Below, piece by piece: positions 19,607-28,398 of a stretch of 64,000 bases of DNA. Position 1 is the stretch's first letter; each line of letters opens with the position of its first letter. This DNA is from DATATJ01 sp963789075 (lineage in GTDB: Bacteria; Acidobacteriota; Vicinamibacteria; Vicinamibacterales; CAVVIG01): assembly GCA_963789075.1 (NCBI GenBank), contig CAWBJQ010000003.1, positions 558,001 through 622,000 on the forward strand, in the 5' to 3' direction. The position numbers were made by a program, and so were the translations under genes. The notes beneath the pieces are model-generated. The model was not told the DNA's origin, ran no database searches, and was given only the letters and a program-made list of their open reading frames with translations.

Positions 19607-20158
19607 ATGATGTTAGTGCGGACGGTGGTGGCGACGGCGGGCGCGATCGCCGCTGGCCTCGCGCGCACCGTGATCAACCGCGGCGCGCGCCCATCGGTCA
19701 CGCTCCAGCGCGGCGACGTCGCTCCACTCTTCGAGTTGAAGGGATCCGACGGACGGATCTACCGGCTGCAGGATCTGCTCGGCCACACCGTGGTGCTGGC
19801 GTGGTTTCCGAAGGCGTTCACCGGCGGTTGAACCGTTGAGTGCCGATCGCTCGGGACGAGCGGTGACATGCTGCGGGGATTCGACGTGCGATACTTTGGG
19901 GTCAGCGTCGATTCGCCGGAGACCAACGCGCGTTTTGCGCGGTCCCTCGATTTGGATTATCCGATCTTGAGCGACCCGTCGAAGGACGTCGCGCGTGCTT
20001 ACGGGGTGTTGTCTGCAAGCGGGTATTCGTCGCGCTGGACGTTTTACATCGGCGCGGACGGCCGCATGCTCGACATCGACAGGCGCGTGAGCGTGGGATC
20101 GCACGGGCGCGATGTCGCGTCAAAGCTGAGTGAGTTGAAGGTACCCGAGGCGCTGTAG
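19607..20158 (+). CDS. Peroxiredoxin (AhpC/TSA, Bcp-like) with in-frame UGA at the peroxidatic Cys: probable selenoprotein
   Basis: About 183 residues if UGA at 19829-19831 is read as selenocysteine. The frame is unbroken on both sides: AWFPKAFTGG-[UGA]-TVECRSL, then VRYFGVSVDSPETNARFARS, LSDPSKDVARAYGVLSAS and a C-terminal FYIGADGRMLDIDR. PxxxTxxC is the peroxiredoxin active-site signature and the UGA sits exactly at its Cys (codon 75); Cys79 follows as a possible resolving residue. A hairpin 22 nt downstream fits the bacterial SECIS layout. ATG 19607/19610 starts a short hydrophobic anchor (VRTVVATAGAIAAGLARTVI), with GAAGGAG ~14 nt upstream. The protein would reduce peroxides, probably attached to the membrane. 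A TGC-to-TGA base error or a truncated pseudogene is the alternative. Confidence 0.75.
19846..19864 (+). promoter_or_regulatory. Candidate bacterial SECIS hairpin inside the peroxiredoxin gene
   Basis: ATCGCTCG-GGA-CGAGCGGT: six Watson-Crick pairs (CGCTCG/CGAGCG) capped by loop GGA and extended by a U.G and an A-U pair. The first loop G (19854) lies 22 nt after the UGA. Bacterial SECIS elements typically have a small apical loop with G in its first two positions, about 16-37 nt after UGA; all these conditions are met. Confidence 0.6.
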
Positions 20159-20233
20159 GACGGGTCTGTTCGGATCCGGCTCCGGTGCCGCCACAAGCTG
20201 TTCCCCGTTCGGGGCCAGGCTGGAGCGCTGTTC

Positions 20234-23057
20234 ATGACATTGCTCGATCGATTCCGCACGCCGTCCCGCGACACCAATCCCGATCCCGCAGTGCGTCTGG
20301 CCTTCGTCCAGGAGCTTCCGATGGACGAGCGCGAGTCGCTGGCGGCCTTTGCGCGCGACGATGAGGATCCGCGCGTGCGGCGCGCGGCCGTCGCCAAGCT
20401 GATGGATCCGGCGCTGCTCTCCACGGCGGCGCGCGGCGACACGGACGAGAGCGTCCGCGCGCAGGCGACGGCGATGCTGCGCGACATCGCGCTGGAAGCC
20501 TTCGAGGGGACCGGCGAAGCGGAAAGCGTCGCGGCCGTCCAGGCGGTGAACGATCTGCGGACACTGGCCGCGATCGCCAAGAGCGCGCCCAGGGAAGCGG
20601 TCGCGCGGCTCGCGTTGCAACGCATCACCGATGCGCACACGCTCGGGTCGATCGCGCGGCACGCGGCGCTCGAGCCGATCCGGCGCGATGCGTTCGAGCA
20701 GCTGCAGGATCGCGGCGAGTTGCTGCGCGTGGCGACCAACGGCGAGTTCAAGGACACCGCGGCGGCCGCCGTCGAGCGGTTCACCGATCGGGCGGATCTC
20801 GAGCAGATCGCGGCGCGCGCGAAGAGCAAGCACGCGGTCAAGCGCGCGCGCGGGCTGCTGCGCGAGATGGACGAGCGTGCCGCACAGGAGGCGCTTGACG
20901 CCGGCGCGCCGTCCACGCGTGCGGCGGATGTGCCGGCGACGCCACCGATCGACCCGGCGGACGCCGAGCGTGCGCAGCAGGAGGCGCGCGATCGTGAGGC
21001 GGCGGACGCGCTCGAGCGCGACCGGCGTCAGGCCGAGACGGCCGAAGCCGCAGAACAGCGCCGCGCCGCGGTCAGTGCGCGCGCCGCGCTCTGCGAGCGC
21101 CTCGAGCAATCGAGCGCCGACGCCGCACTCGATGCGGTGCAGATCGCCCGCTCGGAATGGGAAGGCATGCCCGCGCTCGACGATGCGCAGCAGCACGCGG
21201 AGCTGGCGCAGCGCTTCGAAGAGGCGGCCCGCGCGTGCGAGCGGCGTCACGCCGAGTGGACGGACGCCGAACGGCGCCGCGGCCGGGTGTTGGAGCTGGC
21301 CGACGAGGCGGCGCGCGCCGCCGCGCTGGAGGACTTCCCAGCCGCACGCCGGCAGATGGCGATCGTCCGCCGCGAGTGGGCCGATATCAGCCGCGGGCTG
21401 GCGATCGATCCCGCGATCGCGGCACGCTACCGCGACGCCGACGCCGCCCTCGCCGCGCGCGAGGCGGCCGCCCACGAACACGATCAGCGCGTCCGCCGCG
21501 AGGCGTTGGCGCGCGTCCATCAGCTGATCGATCGCGTCGAAGCCCTCGTGCCGAAAGCCGATTTGTCGTTGAAGGCCGCAGAGCGCGCGCTTGCGCGACG
21601 TCCGCGCGGCGCTCGGCACGATGCCTCCGCTCCCGTCGAAAAAGGACTACGAGGAGACGCTCCGGCGTCTGAAAGCGGCGCAGGCGGCGCTCACGCCGAA
21701 AGTGCAGGAGCTGCGCGAGATCACCGACTGGCAGCGCTGGGCGAATATCGGCATCCAGGAACAGCTCTGCGAGAAGATGGAGGCGCTCGCCTCGGTCGAG
21801 GACCCGGAAGCGGTCGCCCAGAAAGTGCGCGAGCTGCAGCAGCAATGGCGGCTGGCAGCCGACGTGCCGCACGCGCAGGGCGACGTGCTCTGGAAGCGCT
21901 TCAAGGCCGCGCACGACATCACGTGGCAGCGCTGCGAAGCGTATTTCGCCGCGCAGACGCAGGCGCGCTCCGAGAACCTGGCGAAGAAAGCGGCGCTGTG
22001 CGAGCGCGCCGAATCGCTGGCCGAATCGAGCAACTGGATTCAGACGGCCGACGAGATCAAGCGGCTGCAGACCGAGTGGAAGACGATCGGGCCGGTCTCG
22101 CGCGGTCAGGAGAAGGCGATCTGGGAGCGGTTCCGCACCGCGTGCGATCGCTTCTTCAGCAGACGCCACGCCGATCTCGCGCAGCGGAAGACCGTCTGGG
22201 CGGACAACCTCGCGAAGAAAGACGCGCTCTGCGTGAAGGCCGAGGCGCTGGCAGACTCGAGCGACTGGGAAGCCGCGGCCGCCGAGATCAAGCAGCTGCA
22301 GGCGGAGTGGAAATCGATTGGCGCGGTGAAGAAGACGCGGTCCGAAGCGATTTGGCAGCGGTTCCGCGGCGCCTGCGATCGCTTTTTCGCACGGTACGCG
22401 CAGCGTCACGACATCGCGCGGGCGGAACGGGTGGCCGCTCGTGAGGCGGTGGTCGCGGAACTGGAAGCCGTCGTCAATCCTGAGCCGTCGGCCGCCGCTC
22501 CTGAGTCGGTCGAGGCGCCGCCCGATCTGCTGGCGCGCGTTCGTGAGCTGCGGGCGCGCTATCAGCGGGAGGTCGCCGCGCGCGGTGTGGATCGCGAGCG
22601 GGCCATCGCGCTCGATCAACGATTTGCCGCGGCGTTTGCCCGCGCGACCGCAACGTGGCCCGCGGCGTTCAGCGGCACGGATCTCGACCCCGACGCCAAC
22701 CGCAAGAAGATGGAATCGCTCGTACGGCGCGTCGAGGATCTGGCGAGCTCGCTGACCGGACGCGGCGGCGCGGCCGATCAGAACCTCTCGCCCACCACGC
22801 GACTCGCGGCGATGCTGAAAGAGGCGTTGGCCTCCAACACCATCGGCGGGAAGGTCGACGACGACAGCCGCTGGCGGGCCGCGGCCGAAGACGTGCGTCA
22901 GGCGCAGGCGAGCTGGTCGAGGCTCGGTCCGGTCGCCGACGAAGCCCGTCGCCCGCTCGCGGGCAGGTTCGAGCGCGCGTGCCGAGCCATCACCGAGCGC
23001 GCCACTGCCAAGGCGGGCGCGCCAAGTGGGGCAGGCAGGCGCCCTATTGGATCTTGA
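20234..23057 (+). CDS. DUF349-repeat protein (one frame change)
   Basis: About 940 residues. The N-terminal third is an alpha-helical, HEAT-like region (DPRVRRAAVAKLMDPALLST and similar). The rest consists of tandem DUF349 units with the diagnostic W-K/R-F pattern: GDVLWKRFKAAHD, EKAIWERFRTACDRFF and SEAIWQRFRGACDRFF, separated by LCERAESLAESSNW-type helices. DUF349 proteins are long helical rods of unknown molecular function, predicted cytoplasmic. The frame changes once near 21593 (an extra T in GCGCTTGCGCGAC), after which homology continues without loss. The 3' end overlaps the convergent FKBP gene by 14 bp. Confidence 0.85.
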
Positions 23058-23856
23058 TCAGTTCCACATCGAACACGAGCATGCCGTACGGCGGGCTCTG
23101 GCCCTTGTAGGCGAGCTTCTCGGGAATCCAGAAGCGCGTCTTCTCGCCTTCGAACATCAGCTGCAGCCCTTCGGTCCATCCGGGAATCACGCCGTCCACG
23201 GAAAACGTCGCCGGCTGTCCCGTCACGATCGAACTGTCGAACATCTTGCCGTCGGTCGTCCACCCCGTGTAGTCGACGGTGACGCTGTTGCTCCCCTTCG
23301 GATGGCGGCCGCCCGTGCCTTCGCGCAGCACTTTATAGGCCAGGCCGCTCGCCGTTTTCTTCGCGTCGGCGGGCGGCGCCTTCACGTCGGCCGGCGGGCG
23401 GTTCGGCATGCCGATCAGCTGGACGTCGAAGACCAGCGTGCCTTTCGGCTTGCCCTCTGCGCCTTTGTAGGCGAGCGCTTCCGGCACCCAGAGGCGGCGC
23501 TTTTCGCCCGGCACCATCAGCTGCAGTCCTTCGCTGAAGCCCGGAATCACGCGGCTCACGCCGAAGGTGGACGGCTTGCCGCGCGCGATCGAGCTGTCGA
23601 ACATTTTGCCGTCGGTGGTCCAGCCGGTGTACTCGACGGTGACGAGATCCGCCTTGGTCGGGTGATCATCGCCGCTGGCCGGCGTCACCACTTTCGTCGT
23701 GAGCCCCGACGCGGTCTTCACCGCGTCGGCTGGCGGCGCGGCGACATCGGCCGGCGGCGGAATGGCTTTCGGGAGCGCTGTCTGTGCGGACGCCGCGGTA
23801 GCGATGAGGACGGCTGCGGCGGCGATGGCGAGAGATGAGCGAAGGATGATGCGCAT
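23044..23856 (-). CDS. Exported double-domain FKBP-type peptidyl-prolyl isomerase
   Basis: 270 residues: signal peptide (RIILRSSLAIAAAAVLIATA, cleavage near ASAQ) followed by two FKBP domains (~45-150 and ~165-268). Each contains the isomerase signature: VTVEYTGWTTDGKMFDSS, VIPGFSEGLQLM and LVFDVQLIGM in the first; VTVDYTGWTTDGKMFDSS, VIPGWTEGLQLM and LVFDVELIKI in the second. The near identity of the two halves points to an internal duplication. It probably assists folding of periplasmic proteins. ATG 23856 is chosen since the signal peptide begins there; 30 upstream codons (to 23946) have no homology and run into repeat DNA. Confidence 0.92.
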   Translation of the reverse strand: MRIILRSSLAIAAAAVLIATAASAQTALPKAIPPPADVAAPPADAVKTASGLTTKVVTPASGDDHPTKADLVTVEYTGWTTDGKMFDSSIARGKPSTFGVSRVIPGFSEGLQLMVPGEKRRLWVPEALAYKGAEGKPKGTLVFDVQLIGMPNRPPADVKAPPADAKKTASGLAYKVLREGTGGRHPKGSNSVTVDYTGWTTDGKMFDSSIVTGQPATFSVDGVIPGWTEGLQLMFEGEKTRFWIPEKLAYKGQSPPYGMLVFDVELIKIQ

Positions 23857-23910
23857 CTGCGCATTGTAACTTTGCGCGATAAGTTTTGCCCTGATCCCCG
23901 CGGAAACGCG

Positions 23911-24007
23911 TTCACCACGCAGGACTCGGTTCACCACGGAGGACACCGAGGAAAATTCTCCAGGTGTACGGGTAGGCGCCTTCGCGCCCTTCGTGTCTTC
24001 GTGGTGA
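23911..24007. repeat. REP-like CACCACGGAGG inverted repeat
   Basis: CACCACGCAGGACTCGGTTC and ACCACGGAGGACACCGAGG on the left are answered by CTTCGTGTCTTCGTGGTGAT on the right. It lies between the FKBP start and the UPF0182 stop. The same word family occurs at 36.7, 44.0 and, singly, at 57.85 kb. Confidence 0.6.
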
Positions 24008-24011
24008 TGAA

Positions 24012-26852
24012 TCAGCGCTTCTGTTGAGCGAGTTGTTCCAGCTTTTGCTTCAGCGCCTCGAGTCGCTGCCCGGCTTCCCCAAGCTTGCCTTCAGCGGTCA
24101 GACGCTGGTAGTCGGCGAGGTCTTGGGCGGCGTCCCTGATCAGCGCATCAAGGGAGGTGCTGGGTGCTCGGGTGCCCGGTGCTGAGGTGCCGGGTGCTGA
24201 AGGTGCTGGGGTGCTGGGTGCTGAGGTGCTAGGTGCTGCGGAGAGCGTGGACGCCTGGCCACCGAACAGCGCGGCGAGCGCCGCCTCGACGGTCGGACCG
24301 TACGCGAGCCGATCCTGCAGCGCCAGGACGACGAGCCGCAGCTCCGGCATCGGGCTGCGCTCCGCCTGGAGGTAAATCGGCTCCGCGTACAACAGCGCGC
24401 GTCCGATCGGGATCACGATCAAACTGCCGCGGCGCACGTGCGATCCCTGCTGATTCCACAGCGAGAGCTGGCCGGAGAGCTGCGCGTTCTGGTCGATCCG
24501 CGCCTCGATCTGCAGCGGACCGTCGATCAGCTTCGTCTTCGGGAAGTCGTAGACGACCGCCGTGCCGTAATGGGCGCCATCGCTCCGGCCCGCGATCCAG
24601 CCGATCAGGTTGTTGCGATTCGCCGGCGTGAACGGCAGGATCCCCACGAACTCGGTCTGCTTCTCGCCCGGCAGCGACATCAGCACGAAGTTCGGCTCCA
24701 TCATCTGCGACGCCTGCTCGCGCTGGGCGTTCATGCCGACCTCGCTCGCGACGTTCCACAGGTCCTCGCGGTTGTAGAACACTTCCGGATTGGTCATGTG
24801 GTACAGCGCGTAGACGCCGGCCTGCACCGAGAGCAGCAGCTCTGGATACCGCACGTGCGCGCGCAAATCGGGCGACATGGCCGAGGCGTCCTTGAACAGC
24901 GTGGGGAACAGACGCCGGTATGCGGTGATGATCGGATCTTCGCTGTCGAAGACGTAAAAGGTCGTCGTGCCGTCGTACGCGTCGATCACGACCTTGACGC
25001 TGTTCCGGATGTAGTTGATCCAGTCGCGTCCGAATTGGAAATGGCGCGCGTACGGAAAGACGGACGACGTCGTGAAGCCATCCATGATCCACGAGAGCCG
25101 CCCGTCCGCCCCGACGACGATGTACGGGTCGTCGTCGAAGGTGAGGAACGGCGCGATCGCCGCCACGCGCTCGCGGATGTTCCGGCGCATCAGCAGCCGG
25201 CTCGCCGGCTGCACATCGTCGCTGAACGGCAGCTTCGCGAGGTCGCCGCGGTTGAGCGCGATCAGCAGCCGCCGGAAGAATCCGCCGAGGACGATGCCGC
25301 CGTGTCCTTCGTACGAGGTGAGGTTGTTCGTCTCGCCCTGCGGGTAGTTGAATTCCTTCTGGCGCGTGTTCACGTAGACGTCGGTGTTCGTGAGCTCGCC
25401 GAAATAGATCTCGGGCCGCGTCACCGACAGGCCCTTCACGGCGCTCTGGACCGGCATGTTGCTGAGGATCAAATCGGGCAGACCCTCAGGCGTGAAGCCG
25501 TTCACCGGGTTCATCGTCACGCCGTAGCCGTGCGTGTAGATCAGTTTTTCGTTGATCCAGTTGCGGCTGCTCTCGGGGAGCCTGTCGACGTTGAGCTCGC
25601 GCGCGGCGAGCATTACCTGGCGGGTGACGCCGTCCAGCTGATAGCGATCGATGTCGATGTCTGGAAAGTCGTAGTAGGTACGAATCTCCTGGATCTGGCG
25701 CAGCGTGTCCTGCAGCGCGCGCCAGTCCCAGAGCCGGATGTTCTGCAGCGTCGACTGATTGTTCGCGATGTCCGCCGCGGCGACGCCGGTGTCGGCAGGG
25801 AAGGGATGCTGCGCGACGCGGTCGAGCGCGTAGGCGGCGCGCGTCAGCTCGATGTTGTGCGCGATGTAGGGCTGCTCGCGCACCAGTTCGTTCGGCTTGA
25901 CGATGAAGCTGCTGACGTACCAGCCGAAGATGCCGACGAGGGCATAGCTTACGACGGCCGGCACGACCGAGACGACGAGCCAGCGGAGACTTGGCGCCGA
26001 GACGGCATTCACGAGTGCGATCCCCGCGCCGAGCAGCAGGGCCCACGCGACGATCAGCATGCCCGTGAGCGTGACGTGCGCGTCGGTGTACGTCACGCCG
26101 GAAAAGATCGTGTGGTCCTCGAACAGACGCTCGAACCGGCCCAGGTACACCCGCGCGGCCATCATGATGAGGAGCGCGGCGAACGCGACGGAGACGCCGC
26201 GCCACAACCCGGTGCCTTCGTCGCGCCGGCCGGTGAGGACGCGGCCGCCGCCGGTGATGGCGATGAAGAACACGGCGATGACGGTGGCGAACACCGCGAG
26301 CGTCATCAGCCAGCCCGCGATCAATTGCCAGGCCGGCAGCGTGAACAGATAGAACGTCAGCGGCTTGAAGAAGATCGGATCCAGCGTGGGTGACGGCGCC
26401 GGCTGCGCGTACCAATACAGAGCGAGGGTCGGCCAGTCGCCCATGATCCCGGCGCCTGTCGCGAGCGCAATGAGGACCGACACGGCGAGCGCGATCAGCT
26501 TGAGGACCGGTTCGACCGGCAGCTTGAACGGCTGACCGTTGATTAGGATCGGACCGCCGGCGAGCTCGCCGAGGCGTGCCGGCTTCAGTGCCAGAAACGA
26601 TCCGTACAGCGTAGCAAACGTGATCACGCCGAACGCGCCGAAGACCGCCGCTTGGATGTTGAGAGATTTCCAGAAGACGTCGAGATAGCCCAAGGAGCCG
26701 AACCAGAGCGCGTCGACGTAGTAGGTGAGCGCCGTGCCGCCCCCGAACACGAGGACGCCGATCACGACGAGGAGAAACAGACGGCCGCGGCGCGCTGGCC
26801 GCCGCGGCGGCGGCCAGTCCACAATCGCGTCCCGATCGGTGCGCCCGTTCAT
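24012..26852 (-). CDS. UPF0182-family integral membrane protein
   Basis: 946 residues. The N-terminal ~330 residues hold about seven hydrophobic segments (for example RLFLLVVIGVLVFGGGTALT, AAVFGAFGVITFATLYGSFL and WLVVSVVPAVVSYALVGIFG). A large soluble, probably extracytoplasmic, domain follows with the strongly conserved NEKLIYTHGYGVTMNPVNG-like segment (here NWINEKLIYTHGYGVTMNPV) and YGTAVVYDFPKTKLIDGPLQ. UPF0182 (COG1615) proteins are widespread but of unknown function. Near the C-terminus an APSTSAPSTPAPSAPG run is encoded by a GGTGCTG short-word array. The start overlaps the upstream stop by 4 nt (ATGA), making an operon with the 26.8-27.5 kb gene. Intact. Confidence 0.9.
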   Translation of the reverse strand: MNGRTDRDAIVDWPPPRRPARRGRLFLLVVIGVLVFGGGTALTYYVDALWFGSLGYLDVFWKSLNIQAAVFGAFGVITFATLYGSFLALKPARLGELAGGPILINGQPFKLPVEPVLKLIALAVSVLIALATGAGIMGDWPTLALYWYAQPAPSPTLDPIFFKPLTFYLFTLPAWQLIAGWLMTLAVFATVIAVFFIAITGGGRVLTGRRDEGTGLWRGVSVAFAALLIMMAARVYLGRFERLFEDHTIFSGVTYTDAHVTLTGMLIVAWALLLGAGIALVNAVSAPSLRWLVVSVVPAVVSYALVGIFGWYVSSFIVKPNELVREQPYIAHNIELTRAAYALDRVAQHPFPADTGVAAADIANNQSTLQNIRLWDWRALQDTLRQIQEIRTYYDFPDIDIDRYQLDGVTRQVMLAARELNVDRLPESSRNWINEKLIYTHGYGVTMNPVNGFTPEGLPDLILSNMPVQSAVKGLSVTRPEIYFGELTNTDVYVNTRQKEFNYPQGETNNLTSYEGHGGIVLGGFFRRLLIALNRGDLAKLPFSDDVQPASRLLMRRNIRERVAAIAPFLTFDDDPYIVVGADGRLSWIMDGFTTSSVFPYARHFQFGRDWINYIRNSVKVVIDAYDGTTTFYVFDSEDPIITAYRRLFPTLFKDASAMSPDLRAHVRYPELLLSVQAGVYALYHMTNPEVFYNREDLWNVASEVGMNAQREQASQMMEPNFVLMSLPGEKQTEFVGILPFTPANRNNLIGWIAGRSDGAHYGTAVVYDFPKTKLIDGPLQIEARIDQNAQLSGQLSLWNQQGSHVRRGSLIVIPIGRALLYAEPIYLQAERSPMPELRLVVLALQDRLAYGPTVEAALAALFGGQASTLSAAPSTSAPSTPAPSAPGTSAPGTRAPSTSLDALIRDAAQDLADYQRLTAEGKLGEAGQRLEALKQKLEQLAQQKR
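24158..24241. repeat. GGTGCTGGGTGCT word array in frame inside UPF0182
   Basis: Ten or so variants of GGTGCT(G/A/C)GG follow each other (GGTGCTGGGTGCTCGGGTG and so on). On the coding strand they give repeated AP(S/G)T units between the conserved body and a C-terminal coiled helix. The array looks like the intergenic short-word arrays of this genome. Confidence 0.75.
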
Positions 26853-27517
26853 TTCTGCGAAGGCGTCTGCGCGTCTTTGGTCGTGAACCCTTCGATATGG
26901 ACGTTGAGGTTATGGTTCACGCGCAGACCGGCGATGCCGTTGACGTCGAGATCCGCGACCGGCAGCGCGGCCACTTCCGTGCCGTTCACGAGGAAGTGCG
27001 CTTTTTCTTTGTCAGCGTGGATGGCGACCGTGTTCGTCATCTTGCCGGACGCATCAGCCTTCTTCACCGCCGCGTTCTCGGTCCAGTTCATCACCGAAGG
27101 CGTCTCCGTGCCCGCGCGGCGCTTGATGAGGAACTTGCCGTCCTGCCGGATCACGAAATACGTGTACTTCTGGTTCGGCCCCTGGAGATCGGATCCGCCG
27201 ATGAAGACGCCGTACGCTTCCGGGTGCGCCGCCGGCTCCATCTGCGTAAACGTGGCGCTGACCGTCGACGACTTGTCGACCGGCCTGAAATAGATGCCGG
27301 CCGGGCCCGACTTGATGTGTATGCCCGTGCCCATCGGCGCGACGCTGACGCCATCTGCCTTCGTGCTGCCGTTGTCGAGCCGCGCGCTCCAGCCGGCCGG
27401 GAGCGTGCCGTCGCCAGCCGCCATCTTGTCGGGATCGTGCCCCGCCGGGTGCTGCGTCTGGGCCATCGCGCCCACGCCGAGCGCGACAAATGCCATCGAA
27501 AGAATCAATCGTTTCAT
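26849..27517 (-). CDS. Exported protein of unknown function, lectin/glucanase-like (DUF1080-like) fold likely
   Basis: 222 residues from ATG 27517, which has GAGGTC just upstream; an earlier in-frame ATG (27535) lacks one. Signal peptide (MKRLILSMAFVALGVGAMAQ). The mature protein is rich in beta strands, with segments such as GIHIKSGPAGIYFRPVDKSS, PEAYGVFIGGSDLQG, YTYFVIRQDGKFLIKRR and NTVAIHADKEKAHFLVNGTE. This layout resembles concanavalin-like/DUF1080 domains, but I see no catalytic motif, so the family is tentative. It is translationally coupled (4-nt overlap) to UPF0182, suggesting a shared envelope role. Confidence 0.65.
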   Translation of the reverse strand: MKRLILSMAFVALGVGAMAQTQHPAGHDPDKMAAGDGTLPAGWSARLDNGSTKADGVSVAPMGTGIHIKSGPAGIYFRPVDKSSTVSATFTQMEPAAHPEAYGVFIGGSDLQGPNQKYTYFVIRQDGKFLIKRRAGTETPSVMNWTENAAVKKADASGKMTNTVAIHADKEKAHFLVNGTEVAALPVADLDVNGIAGLRVNHNLNVHIEGFTTKDAQTPSQK

Positions 27518-27539
27518 GACCTCACTCGCTTTCATGTCG

Positions 27540-27783
27540 TAGCGGCCGGCGTCAGCCGGCCTGACAGTCCGCCTAAAAGCGGACGGCGACCAACCGGGTC
27601 AGTCTACCAGTAGAACTCGGGTCCCAGCTGGATTTCAGGCGGCGCCCCCAGACGGAGCGCGCCGCCTTCGCGCCGAAGGCGCTTCGGCGAGCCTCGCCGA
27701 AGCTCGCGCAAACAATGGGCGAGCCGAGGCGGGGCGGCTTCAGCCGAGCGAGGGAACGTAGCGCGACGGCTTTAGCCGAGCGC
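27540..27783. repeat. Cluster of REP hairpins
   Basis: 266-bp gap without a gene. It contains GGCCGGC-GTCA-GCCGGCC (27544-27561), GTCCGC-CTAAAA-GCGGAC, a CTTCGGCGAG-CC-TCGCCGAAG stem, and two GGCTTTAGCCGAGCG/GGCTTCAGCCGAGCG words of the family found at 1.86 and 30.85 kb. Confidence 0.7.
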
Positions 27784-28398
27784 TCATCTTGGAGTGATGC
27801 CGTAATCCTTGCCGCCGTAGACCGTCTCGATCGCGAGCGGATCGGCGAGTGGCGCGGCGGGCGTGGGTTCAGGGATCTGATGCGCGATCGGCTTCAGATG
27901 ACGGAGGTAGACGAGCACCGCGTGGAGATCCTCGTCGGTCCAATTGGCGTACGCGCCCCATGGCATCAGCCGGTAGGACGTGACACGGCCGTCTGGCATG
28001 ACGCCGCTGCGCAGCACGCGAAGCACTTCCTCGTCGCTGCGGCGGGCGAGACCGGTCGTCTTGTCCGGCGTCAGGTTGCGCGTGACAAACGTCCCTTCAC
28101 GACTGTGGAACTGCATTCCGCCTGCGAGATACTTTTCGTAATCCGGTCCCTGTGGGCCTGGGGTCTGATGACACCCGATGCATCCGCCCGTGACGACCAG
28201 ATAGCGGCCGCGCGCGGCAATCGCGCGCTGGCCCGGATCGGCGATGTCCGCCACGCCTGGCGCCGCGTCGTTCTGTGGCGTCGAGAACGTCTCGGGCGCC
28301 GCGACGAAGAACGGCGGGATGAAATAGAGAAACGCGCCGAAGCCGACGATCAGCAGCAGGACGATCCCGATGGCGGCCCGCTTCAGGAATTTCTTCAT
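27784..28398 (-). CDS. Membrane-anchored mono-heme cytochrome c
   Basis: About 204 residues. The N-terminal anchor (KRAAIGIVLLLIVGFGAFLY) is followed by one heme c site, GGCIGCHQTPG (CxxCH). The likely axial Met is in SYRLMPWGAYANWTDEDLH or GGMQFHSREG. The domain resembles the last heme domain of the upstream triheme protein (both contain TDEDLHAV/TPDDLNAV-VYLR), so it may have arisen by duplication. Start ATG 28398 or 28401: the stop of the upstream cytochrome overlaps it, so the pair is translated together. It should pass electrons in the periplasm. Confidence 0.87.
   Translation of the reverse strand: MKKFLKRAAIGIVLLLIVGFGAFLYFIPPFFVAAPETFSTPQNDAAPGVADIADPGQRAIAARGRYLVVTGGCIGCHQTPGPQGPDYEKYLAGGMQFHSREGTFVTRNLTPDKTTGLARRSDEEVLRVLRSGVMPDGRVTSYRLMPWGAYANWTDEDLHAVLVYLRHLKPIAHQIPEPTPAAPLADPLAIETVYGGKDYGITPR

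Noticed and set aside
19829..19831. The peroxiredoxin UGA as a simple nonsense mutation
   Set aside because: It falls precisely on the catalytic Cys codon, the frame continues cleanly, and a SECIS-like hairpin is at the right distance. A base error cannot be excluded and is kept as the alternative.
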